NCBI RefSeq assembly: GCF_050436995.1
Contig: NC_134771.1
Coordinates: 312,501 to 376,500, forward strand
From: Anticarsia gemmatalis
Taxonomy: Eukaryota; Arthropoda; Insecta; Lepidoptera; Erebidae
Reading direction: 5' to 3'
DNA length: 64,000 nt
Shown here: positions 54,355 through 64,000 of the stretch, piece by piece
Position numbering within the stretch: the stretch's first letter is position 1
Layout: each line of letters starts with the position of its first letter
The notes under the pieces: model-generated
Databases searched by the model: none
The model's input: only the letters and a program-made list of their open reading frames with translations
What the model was told of the DNA's origin: nothing
Program-made: the position numbers and the translations under genes

Positions 54355-57300
54355 TCACTGACCCTCCTCGACCTCCGGCTCGGGAGGGACCTCCGGAACC
54401 TCTTCATCCCTCACCCTATTAGCATCCAACTCTATCACAGGATCCGCAGTCGCCTCTGCTAAATTCGTGACAGATTTTGACTTAAAACATTGGAAATCAA
54501 CATGGCGGCTCTTTGCTTCTTCTTTTTCCCATGACATGTGAATAAAAGGTCGTTGTACGTAGTTGTATATGACCTCTGCGCGACCTCCAGGACGTTTGCG
54601 GACCTTTTCCTTGTATGTGGGGTATCCCTCCACCCCTAGTCTGATTTTCTTCAGGCCACGTTCTTTCATCACTTGTTTTGCTACGTCTCTGTAAAATAAA
54701 AGAATATTGGTTGGTTATTTTGGTCAGGAAAGTGGGTGAAGTGAAACGTTTTGGGCAAGTTTGTTTGTTGTGTTTAGTAGTTAAAACATGACGCTTGTTA
54801 TATTTGAAGTTGTAGGCAGAGTAATGTAGATTGACTTGAATGAAATACACCAAGTCCCACGTAATAAGGGGCCTACTATTTTTTTATAATAATATTAGAA
54901 AAAGACTAAAAGCCCGGCCCACACAGACAGTTCTCTGAATCAATTTAGTCCGTGCTTCGGAGGGTACGTAAAAAGTCGGTCCCGGTTGTTGTCACGTAAG
55001 ATAACAGTCGCTAATCCATGTCATAGGCCTTCGGGTGACTTGAACAACTTAGACACTAGGTTGACTACTAACCATACGATAAGAAGGCAATATACTGCTT
55101 CAGGAACAACTGGAACTAACTGCAGGCTCCCTTGTTTAAAATATACGAGTGTTGCACAAGCACTAGCTTTCGCCCGCGACTTCGTCCGCATGTTTTGTGA
55201 GTTGGGACAACATTTTCATACAAACTTTCATCCCCTATTTTATCCCTTTGGAGGTAGAATTGATCAAAATCGTTTCTTAGCGGATGCTTGCATCATAACA
55301 TCTACCTGCATGCCAAATTTCAGCTCAATCCGTCCAGTGGTTTGTGCTGTGCGTTGATAGATCAATATGTCAGTCAGTCACATTTGAATTATATATATTT
55401 TGATGTAAAACTGACCTGTTCTCAATATACTTGAAGAACCTGTACAGCGGCGTGGACAGCACGGTCTGGGAGTACTCGTCCCCCATCTGTGGAGGGTACT
55501 GCTCGTCCCAGTCCACCGAGTCGTCGTCCAGCAGCACTACCACGTGGCACTCGCGGTCTCCTCGCTCCGCTGACTCCACCATGAGGGGCAGGATCAGCCG
55601 CTCCAGGAACGACTCGAACTGGCGGCGCGCTCCCTCGTTTGATAGCTCGTGGAGTAGCCCGCGGAGGTTCTGAGGAGAAAATATTGTGGTAAAAAATGAA
55701 GAAATATGGTTTTATTATTATGGTACAGCAAGGGTTTTAAAATGACAGATGTTAGGCCAAGGCACCAGGAGAGACTGTCCTATATTTAACTCATTATTGT
55801 GCCACTGCTGGGCAAAGGTCTCCTTGCAGAGTGAGAGGTTGGGGACTTTGCATTCCCTCAAGAATTGTGTTAAAGAACTCTCAGACATGCGATGTATGCA
55901 TGGTTTTATAACGATGTTTTACTTCACCGTTATAACAGGAGGTCATTATTTCTAATACACACATAACTTTAAAAAGTCATTTGTGCTGTTTCAGGTATAA
56001 ACCATAAAAAATTTGTGTGATGGGTATTGAATAAAAACACTCAACTACTTTGGAAAATAAGCTCATTAAGGACAAAAAATCCACACTTTACCTATATTTT
56101 CTAGACATATCAGCACTAGCAGAACTTAAACCACAAATAAACTATCAGTTTATCACTAATAAATTCTTGTAATATCCTCACCTGACACCTAACAGTATTC
56201 GCATCAAACGGCACCAGCAGATAGTCGCAAGCCTCGCGCAGCTCCTGCACGGAGACAGTGGGCGGGCACCTGATGCTGCCCAGCCGGTAGTACTCCAAGA
56301 TGGCGCGGAACACCGTCGCTGATATACCTTCAGCTACCTCGTATTCACCGCGCTCGTTTGGGTGCGTGAATTCTAGACCTGGAAAGATATTTTATTTTTA
56401 CAAGCTGAGTCGCGCAACTTCGCTTGCGTCACATAAGAGAGAATGCGTCAAAGTTTCCCCCGTTTTTGTAACATTTTTTACTGGTACTCTGCTCCTATTG
56501 GTCGTAGCGTGATGATATAGCCTATAACCTTCCTCGATAAATGGGCTATCTAACACTGAAATATTTTTCCAAATCGGACCAGTAGTTCCCGAGATTAGCG
56601 CGTTCAAACAAACAAACTCTTCAGCTTTATAATATTAGTATAGATTAACAGATATTGACAGGAGCATTTTTCAAACCCAAAAATCAATATATAAAACTCT
56701 TATGTTACTGCCTGACTGACTGACTGATAGACAACGCACAGCCAAAACTACTGAGCGTAGAAAGTTTAGGTATGTAGATTTCTTAAGAAGTGTAGAAGAG
56801 CACTAAGAGAGGATTTCTGGGAAATTTTCCACCGAAGGAAGTAAATTCCACGCGGGCAAAGCTGCGAGCGGAATGCTGGTATTAATATAAACCATAATCT
56901 TAAACAACGACTTCTAACTATTATCTAAGAAAGTAAAAAATAGCAGATTGTTGTTGGGTCGTAGCAATAAAATTGTTTCTTTCGAGTAAAATGCAAAGTA
57001 AGAATTTCGTAATTAATAGAATACATTAAAGAACTAAACCAATAAGAAATACACTCCTATCCACAACTACTACCTACCTACTTTATCACACATCACTCCA
57101 TTAAAGAAAATCAAAAACACGCTCTCTAAATTCATTGCATTCTCTCGACAGACGTACTTTACAAAGGACATCTTACATACAGTGGGTCGAGTGTCGACCT
57201 GTCTGGCTTAAGTCAACGGCCGACTTACACCGGCTGCAATGACCTCGCACGAGTTAAATGTTTATAGAAATTATATGTGTCTAGGGAATTAATGTAGCAG

Positions 57301-60300
57301 GGAAAGTTTGTAAGGATCGTAGCAAGTGGTGATCTTTGGTGTCAACCTACCCCTACAGAAAAAAGGACAGATTTTATGTATGTTTGTATGCGTGTGCCTT
57401 AGAATTTAACACTGCAATTTATTTTTTATGATTCTTATAGAAATACATCTAACTACTGATCATGAGGACCGAATTTCAGGTCGGACAAAGTTCTATTACT
57501 TAGCCTTGTTTAGTTTAGTAACGTGAACGGTATAGCAATAGGCTCGCCCTCTATTACATGAGACTAACACAGTTAGTATATAGTTAATATTACTGTGTTT
57601 TTAACAGTACATAGTAAATCATCAACATAAAAATGTGATAATTATACCGAGATTAAAGAGCAAGCCGTGAGTTTCTTGCATTTTCTTCTCACGAGCAACC
57701 AGCTTTCCCGAAACGGACAAAAATACAATATATCACAGTCAAATACCTTGTACGAAGTTTACGAAATAAAGGATATTTTGATTTTGAATTCATAGCGAAA
57801 CGTGGGTGAATTTCATATGTCTTGAAAGTTAATTTCAAAGCAAAATATCACAATATTAGCACCACGAAACAAAAATGCTTATATCATTAATGTAAAAGTT
57901 ACGTATTTTTAAATATATTTCTAAAACAACGCGTCAAAGATGCATTAAATTGAGTTTGTTACCCTCTTCCAGGGCTACTGGGAGATTCAGTAATTGTAAA
58001 AATCATTTGATCTAAATCTATAAATGATTTTGATTTTTAAAACAAACTTTCTAATTAAACAATAATTACTTAATCGGCTCACTCCGTAGACAGTTTCGAG
58101 ATATTGACATAAGTTAAAGTAACAAAAATATACAGACGAATTGAGAACCTTATTTTTCTTAAAGTAGACTTCTGAACATACTTATTTGAAACCCGGGCAA
58201 AGCCAGGGCGCTAACCTCAAAGGTTCAGACACACCCTTTAACTTACACAACTATGACGCAACACGTCTGGATGCACTAGAGGTCTTTCTAGTCTAGACTG
58301 AAACCTGGAGTTCATCCCTCAGGTCAGCACCGCGGGCAACGGCCTAGGGCGTCTGGGGCAACACCGCTAAATTAGAGGTCTGACTACAATTTTATATGAC
58401 TTTGATGTTGCAGTTTTCTGAAAATTCATATTTTGTTTGCTTTTGCGAATGAAATAGTCTGCGTGGAAAGTATCTGCTGTTAAGACCATCCTACGTTATA
58501 CATAGAGAAATCATAACTTTTAAACTCTCGCGTTGCATGTTTAATGTGTAATAGGATACGGGAATTAACGCGAACACGCATTTTACCTTAAAATGCCTAA
58601 CGTTTCGGCGCAAGTTGCACTCGACGTGATCGCAGGCTGACAGCGTTTTATGGTAAAATACGTGTTCGCGTTTATTCCCGTATCCTATTATATATTAAAC
58701 ATAGTGAAATGTTCTAGAAAGACATACGCAGCTTATTTCGGTGATGATCTACAAAAAAGTGAGTGCTGCTGACTAGCTGAGCTGACTTATAACGTAATAG
58801 CTGACCAGCGCAAATTTTCCTCGTTTTAATATTTTTCGTTGCTACCCACTCCTAATGGCCGCAGCGTGATGTTATATAGCCTAAAGCCTTCCTCGATAAA
58901 TGGTCTATTCAACACAAAAAGAATTGACAGCTTCAAACAAACAAACAAACTCTTCAACTTAATAATATTAGTAAGTATACATAAAACGTCGATACTCAAT
59001 TTTTATTTGTTTTCCATTGTAATATATTAAACCTATTATATCACTTTACATCCTAAAAAGCCCAACAAACATTAACTTTCACTCATACCTATATACTGAC
59101 CAGCTGCTATCAAATCGTCATCATCACGACACCGCCACGTCTGTCCACGTGCGAGAGTAAAGATCATCTACGTATGTGAACACTATTTATAGCATGTCTT
59201 ATCTTATCAACACGTGTGATAAGACTGACCGGAACATCCCGGCTAAGGTTTAAGATGATATAAATTATTGCAGCAAAAGAACCCGAGGCAAGACATCAAT
59301 GACCTTTCGAAATTATTTGTGTATTAGAGAGGTTACACTGGCTGCAATAATTTATATAAAAAAAAATAACCCATTAATGTCCCACTGCTGGGCAAGGGTC
59401 GCCTCCCGTAATGAGAAAGGGGTTAGGCCATGAGTCCACCACTATAGCCAGGATGGGTACTTTGCATACTTAAGAACTGTTCTAAAGAACTCTTAGGCAT
59501 GCAAGGTTGCATCACAAATCACACTGTTTTCCTTCACCTTTGGAACAAGTGATAAAGGATTTCTAGTATACACATAACTTGGAAAAGTCATTGGTGTGTT
59601 GCCTGGAGTTCGAACCTGCGACCACTTGCGTAGGAGGTACTAACTTTTACTTTTCAGCTATTTGTTACAATTTTCAATTATTACCTAGAGTATTGCTCGT
59701 TTCAGAAACCTGTCTAACTTTACGCGAATAAGCCCTTATTAAAAAGCCGAAATATAACAGCTTTTCGGGCAAAAAGGCGAACTAAATAGCTTTAAAAGCC
59801 CGTTGAAATATGGAGAAAACAATTACAAATTGTTTATTTGTCATTGAAATAGTGTACGTGCGTAAATGCATGTGCCACACACGGCCGGTGCATGCACAAT
59901 ACAATATAGTATTATTTGTATGTCCCAATAACTATGAATAATCATATCTTAGTAATATTATATTGACGTTAATATTGTTCGTTTGTTTTGGTCCTTTTTT
60001 ATCAAGCACAAAATATAACTACTGCAGGGGCTTGTTTAGTGTATTTTTAGATACTTATACAGGCAATGGACAAAAAAAAAACGCCCTCCTGGCCGATATT
60101 TGGCTACGGCGGCCAGTATCATAGAAACTAGACGACGCGGCGACGGCGCTAGACTACATATGTTCATAGTGTGCATAATAGAGGCGCTCACCGGTCGGTA
60201 AACGATCTGTGGGTTAAGCAACCCTTGGCGCGGTCACTCTATAGATGGGTGACCGCATAGTGGTATTTGAACTGGGCGTCTCCGTGCTTCGGAGGGCACG

Positions 60301-63300
60301 TAAAAAGTCGGTCCCGGCTGTTGTCTGCTAAGATAACAGTCGTTAAGGCCTTCGCGCGGCTTGAACAACTTTGACACTAGGTTGACCACTAACCATATGA
60401 TAAGAAGAAGAAGTGTGCATAATACACAGGTACACTCTCTATTCTATCACTCTCATATCCCGGTGGGACAGATAACCGACACGACCGGTAAGAGGTCAGC
60501 CGCAGGACAGCTTTACATGCTTTACGAAGCATGGAAGTCCACAACCTCAACTTTCTATCTCCAAGCAATTTACTAAACATTTCTTGGCATAAAAAAAGAA
60601 GAAGTGTGCATAATACACAGGTACACTCTCTATTCTATCACTCTCATATCCCGGTGGGACAGATAACCGACACGACCGGTAAGAGGTCAGCCGCAGGACA
60701 GCTTTACATGCTTTACGAAGCATGGAAGTCTACAACCTCAACTTTCTAACTCCAAGCAATTTACTAAACATTTCTTGGCATAAAAACTATAACATTTATT
60801 TGCCGTGACCGCAGATTTACTTCATAACTAATGGTAAATTAACAAAGCATTTCGTGACATAAAAACTCAGAGATATATTTTTTGGATTGACTGGATTTTA
60901 ACTGGTGGGGCAGTCGCATACACACTTAAAAAATCAGTAATATTTTTTTGCCCCCACCAAGGATTTGAACCGAAGACCTCTACACGGCAATCTGACTACC
61001 GACCGCGCCAATTAGGCAGTCAATTACCATCTTAAACAAACTATGTCAGACAGTGTAAACAAACATATTTGCAAACAACATGAATCATTAGTCATTACTC
61101 ACTGATGATGGTGAAATTAAGGAGAAATTCTATGGCATAGGTGTATCACTATGGTGTGAGGGTATTTCACAGAATACTGTATTTATAGTTTACTAATGGT
61201 ATTAACTTCTGTGAAAGAGAGTGGAGTCACCCTTAATAGAAGTAAATTGCATTAACTAAAAGTAAAATGGATATGATTAGTCATTTATAATCAGGGAACA
61301 TATAGGATTTTAAGACTATTATTTTGTCCTTTTATAATCTTTGTCTAAGAATAAAGTTCAGTACTATTAAGTTGCTAAGCCACCACAAATGCTTTTTGTG
61401 TCTCAGGTTTGATTCTTACATGGGACAGTTATTTGTCTGAACCACAGTCCTATGGATGAGTTTTTCATGTCTATTGCAAAGAACAACATTATTAGATTAA
61501 GTTAACAATTAATCAAATTAAAATCCTCTGAGAATTTACACAAACACTTTACCTAATATCCTTTAAAAAATAGGAAATTAATTCTTTTTTATGGTTTACT
61601 TATTATTAAAATAATTTAGTTAGCAAGTACCATAATTTTATCCATTAAAAGATTTTTTCTAGCTCAGGCCAGGCATATTCCAGCCAGTGTAAGTCTTCTT
61701 TATTTTTCATATTTTAGTATCACACTCATGTCAAACATGATGGAGTATAAATAACTCCCATATAAAATAATTTAAGTGCTACTAACATTCAACACAAATA
61801 ATTTGATTAGTAGTTAATTTTGTGCTAATGTTGTACTAAATATAGACATGTTGTATTTGCTTTAGTTATAATTGCTAATTATCATCTTTAATAAGACTGG
61901 CATATTTAAGTTTAGATCATCACTATCACTACATCCATAATATCATGCTTGTTATACCTGAAGATGCAGGCAAATGTATACAACTCCCGCATAAAGAGTT
62001 GCTCTTGTGTCGCAGACAATTTTACAAAAATACAAACAACGGACACAAAGTACAATCGGACCCGAAACAATTATTTGTGGATCGCACAAATAGTTGCTCC
62101 ATGTGGCAATCGAAACCACAACCTCCAGAAGCAATGATAGTGGAGTGGTGACCAAAATCATAGCATCACAGAGGTAGTTATTAATGTGTTTCACATTAAA
62201 TCCCATGAAATAGAGGGTGAACCTTTTGTCATATAGCAGTCATATTACCAAACTAGCTGACCCATGCAAGTTCACTTGCGTCCAATAAAAGAGAATCGGT
62301 GAAATTTTTCCCCGTTTTTATAACATTAATTACTGGTACTCTGCTCCTTTTGGTCGTAGCGTGATGATATATAGTGTTTGTCCTTTCTCGGGTATCAAAA
62401 TATCTCCTTACCAAATTTCATGCTAATTGGTTCAGTAGTTTAGGCGTGATTGAGTAGCAGACAGACAGACAGACAGAGTTACTTTCGCATTTATAATATT
62501 AGTATGGATTTAGAACTACTATAGATAATAATCAATGTGGTGTTTACAGATATATTCACTGAAGGAAATTCCCAAAACATACTGAGGAGAGCAATAATAT
62601 TGAGTGAATGACCTGACACAAGGTTTGCCCTTGCATCTTTCAGACACTATCCTGCTAATATTATAAATGCTAATGTTTGAGAGGGTGGATAGAAGTATGT
62701 TTGTAATTCCTTAACAAAGAAACTACTATACTAGATAGTTTATAATCTAGATTAACACATAGGATTCTTTTTACCACAGGAAATGTTTTCAATTGTACAA
62801 AGTTGCACCAATGTAGTAAGTGTTATATTTTACTTTAAAATTGATATTTTCTATAAAAAATTGCTTTTCTAAGCATTCATAAATACTATGAGATCTTTAA
62901 AATTCTTATCTATTACATATTCTAATATTATTATGCGTATTTTACCTTATTTATTAACATGGAATATATAATTTAAATTTCAATATCAATGCTCTTTGTC
63001 TAATAACTACAGCTTTTAAATATTTTTTTTAATAATATAGATAATTATACTCCTGTCTATAACATGAAATATGTGCAGCTTAAGAAATAGTGCTATAATC
63101 AAATTCATCTTTGTACTAATTATTCAGTAATTACATTCAGTGTTGCAATAATGTGCATTTTTACAACATCATTATAAAGTTAACTGCTCAACACATACAT
63201 TAATAAGTTTTAAAAAGTAGTGTTTTGAGTTTTGAAAAGTTAAAAAAGTTTAAATTTTTTTTGAAGTTTAGTTAAACTTATAGGTTGATTTAGCTATAAT

Positions 63301-64000
63301 TTAGTTTCAAAGACATTAATTTTATTTTATCTCTATAACAAAAGTCTGCAAAACTATGTCATAGTTATTATAACTGGAACTAATATAGTTAAATTTAGAT
63401 AATTGTTATTCATGTGTTTCAATGGTATTAGAAATATCTAGAAAGTAATCAGGCCTTTTTAAAATGTTGACAAAGAAAGATATCATTTCATAATATTACT
63501 CAAAATTATTTATCTATAATCTACTTTAGTGAAACTGGAACACAACCTATACTGTAGACAACAAATTCTTAAAAGTTGAAAGTGAAATTACACTTAAATA
63601 CTTATTACTCATAATTCATAAAGCTTGCAATAATCACAGACCTGTTTTATTAAACTTCTAGGAAATTTAAAAAAAAAAACACTCACCAGAACTGAACATT
63701 CTGCCTAGCATAGTGTTGGGATGTGCAGTAAACTGTGCTGGGTCGACCACAAAGCGCGTGTTGTCCACCACTAGCGTTATACGGTCTTCACAAAGCTGAA
63801 GCTGACCCTTCTGGCCATTCCGAGGAGCATCCTGAGCCGTGGAAGTCGAAGGCGTCGGAGTATTCCCACTTAAATTCTTCGGTGGCATGTTTGGACGTGT
63901 TCTAATATTCGGACCCGTACGTTTCGACAACCGCTTGCGACGCTCTTCGTCTCTAATGTATTCCTCTGTATCGCTGCTGCTGTCCGGGTAGCAGAACTGT
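54355..64000 (-). CDS. BTBD10: BTB/POZ domain-containing protein 10 (BTBD10), last four exons, 5' partial
   Basis: Member of the BTBD10/KCTD20 family, cytosolic BTB proteins linked in mammals to Akt regulation through PP2A. Exons in transcript order: 64000-63687 (runs off the window), 56378-56182, 55669-55416 and 54688-54355 (TGA at 54357-54355). Donors and acceptors are GT/AG and the carried bases agree (G+GT, AG+A). The first visible exon has an acidic/serine stretch (YPDSSSDTEEYIRDEERRKR), a low-complexity linker, and then the BTB start RITLVVDNTRFVVDPAQFT and HPNTMLGRMFSSG. It continues with ELREACDYLLVPFDANTV, WDEQYPPQMGDEYSQT and GYPTYKEKVRKRPGGRAEV, then IYNYVQRPFIHMSWEKEE and SRHVDFQCFKSKSVTNLA. 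The tail is acidic (EVPPEPEVEEGQ). The start codon is outside the window. Confidence 0.95.
54948..55380 (+). repeat. 5S-SINE tail fragment and Helitron-like fragment
   Basis: 54948-55085 is a 5'-truncated 5S-SINE tail (CTTCGGAGGGTACGTAAAAA, GGTCCCGGTTGTTGTCACGT). 55162-55380 starts CTAGCTTTCGCCCGCGACTT and includes TGCATGCCAAATTTCAGCTC, typical of another Lepidoptera Helitron-like group; it ends close to the BTBD10 exon donor at 55415. Both lie in the last BTBD10 intron. Confidence 0.65.
55785..55995 (+). repeat. Dispersed repeat, CACTGCTGGGCAAAGGTC family
   Basis: Starts near ATTGTGCCACTGCTGGGCAA, includes ACATGCGATGTATGCATGG and ACGATGTTTTACTTCACCGT. Diverged member of the family at 45690 and 59370. 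In BTBD10 intron between 55669 and 56182. Confidence 0.65.
56401..56646 (-). mobile_element. Helitron-like element beside a BTBD10 splice acceptor
   Basis: Starts CAAGCTGAGTCGCGCAACTT, includes ACTGGTACTCTGCTCCTATT and ACCAGTAGTTCCCGAGATTA, and ends TTATAATATTAGTATAGATT. A nearly complete copy. Its left edge is 22 bp from the exon ending at 56378, so it lies just upstream of the acceptor in the transcript. Confidence 0.75.
58537..58702. mobile_element. MITE-like element with about 51-bp terminal inverted repeats
   Basis: 58550-58587 (AATAGGATACGGGAATTAAC and onwards) pairs with 58652-58689 with two mismatches over 38 bp; the pairing extends outward to 58537 and 58702 with two more mismatches. 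The 64-nt centre includes ACGTTTCGGCGCAAGTTGCA. No coding sequence. Confidence 0.85.
58797..58975 (-). mobile_element. Helitron-like element, truncated
   Basis: AGCTGACCAGCGCAAATTTT, then ATGTTATATAGCCTAAAGCC, ending ACTCTTCAACTTAATAATAT then TAGTA. Diverged copy of the 12945 family with an internal deletion. Confidence 0.65.
59370..59640 (+). repeat. Dispersed repeat, full-looking copy (TGTCCCACTGCTGGGCAAGG)
   Basis: Starts ATTAATGTCCCACTGCTGGG, contains GGGGTTAGGCCATGAGTCCA and TTTTCCTTCACCTTTGGAAC, and ends with GTTCGAACCTGCGACCACTT, the complement of a B-box-like motif. On the - strand it would therefore be a tRNA-derived SINE with its promoter at the right end. Confidence 0.7.
60181..60408 (+). 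repeat. 5S-rRNA-derived SINE, copy 3 (best preserved)
   Basis: 60213-60256 reads GTTAAGCAACCCTTGGCGCG, then CACTCTATAGATGGGTGACCGC, the 5S-like promoter region. The tail has CGTGCTTCGGAGGGCACGTA and TTTGACACTAGGTTGACCAC and ends AACCATATGATAAGAAGAAG. Confidence 0.8.
60404..60786 (-). repeat. Recent tandem duplication, 2 x about 191 bp
   Basis: 60404-60594 and 60595-60786 are almost identical; I see only a few changes, such as GTCCACAAC/GTCTACAAC and CTATCTCC/CTAACTCC. Each copy starts AAGAAGTGTGCATAATACAC and ends TAAACATTTCTTGGCATAAA. The unit is a reverse-strand copy of the 6725 repeat family and directly follows the 5S SINE. Confidence 0.9.
60940..61030 (-). repeat. tRNA-like SINE fragment
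   Basis: CCACCAAGGATTTGAACCGA is the complement of a B box, and ATCTGACTACCGACCGCGCC the complement of the A-box end GGCGCGGTCGGTAGTC. It belongs to the 2856 family. Confidence 0.65.
61983..62155 (-). repeat. tRNA-derived SINE, reverse strand
   Basis: Complement of the 19496/45938 family: ACTCCCGCATAAAGAGTTGC, CAAACAACGGACACAAAGTA, TTATTTGTGGATCGCACAAA, and GGCAATCGAAACCACAACCT as the B-box complement. Confidence 0.75.
62253..62507 (-). mobile_element. Composite Helitron-like element with (CAGA) repeat
   Basis: The left half matches the 12945 family (CTAGCTGACCCATGCAAGTT ... GGTCGTAGCGTGATGATATA). The right half is from the other group: GTCCTTTCTCGGGTATCAAA, TTGGTTCAGTAGTTTAGGCG, a CAGA run of about five units, then TTTATAATATTAGTATGG. 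The same left/right combination is seen in the inner element at 23933-24420. Confidence 0.7.

Larger units (their letters stand above)
56647..63686 (-). other. Large BTBD10 intron, repeat-rich
   Basis: About 7.3 kb in total with no exon seen. It holds a weak SINE remnant at about 57460-57500, a long hairpin at 58537-58702, Helitron-like copies at 58797 and 62253, repeats at 59370, 60181, 60404, 60945 and 61983, and AT-rich sequence between them. 62780-63660 shows nothing recognisable. Confidence 0.5.

Noticed and set aside
54497..54853. 118-codon reverse-strand frame next to the last BTBD10 exon
   Set aside because: It is a different frame of that exon plus intron; the BTBD10 frame is well supported.
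60213..60256. 5S rRNA gene
   Set aside because: Only the internal promoter region resembles 5S rRNA; both ends differ and the tail is shared with other dispersed copies.

Overview
The window is nuclear DNA of a moth or butterfly (Lepidoptera, probably a noctuid-like ditrysian). Genes have many short exons with GT/AG introns. The background is AT-rich, and introns and spacers are crowded with tRNA-derived SINEs, 5S-rRNA-like SINEs, TIR/MITE hairpins and short Helitron-like repeats of a kind typical of Lepidoptera. Splice sites, phases and products were read by eye; no alignment or database search was possible.

Layout. (1) 1-7125: 3' part of Gad1 (glutamate decarboxylase, + strand, four last coding exons). 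Its first visible intron holds a perfect 23-bp hairpin and a 24-copy, 31-bp minisatellite. (2) 7126-11012: Gad1 3' flank. (3) 11013-11480 (-): an intronless 155-aa cysteine-rich ORF of unknown function. (4) 13415-25574 (-): a complete 15-exon Nog1 (GTPBP4), the nucleolar GTPase of 60S ribosome assembly, reconstructed with consistent phases to 653 aa; intron 8 holds a second, 26-copy, 31-bp minisatellite. (5) 26467-29511 (+): a single-exon 1014-aa presequence protease (PITRM1/PreP, M16C), divergent from Nog1 across about 0.9 kb. (6) 31003-33183 (+): a three-exon METTL25-type methyltransferase (437 aa). (7) 34102-43184 (+): a DAZAP2-like proline/tyrosine-rich small protein, six coding exons, 170 aa. 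(8) 43185-54354: about 11 kb of AT-rich intergenic DNA with repeats. (9) 54355-64000 (-): the last four exons of BTBD10 (BTB/POZ family), running off the right edge.

The genes are unrelated housekeeping or neuronal genes and do not form a pathway. I see no operon, CRISPR array, prophage or dedicated new system. The most unusual signals are structural. Two 31-bp minisatellites about 19 kb apart share the core ATTCTACCAA in the same register, and both lie in the same orientation relative to the transcription of their host gene. There are also several long near-perfect hairpins, nested MITE/Helitron-like insertions lying against splice sites, a 20-bp-period G-rich tract inside Nog1, and an orphan cysteine-rich gene.
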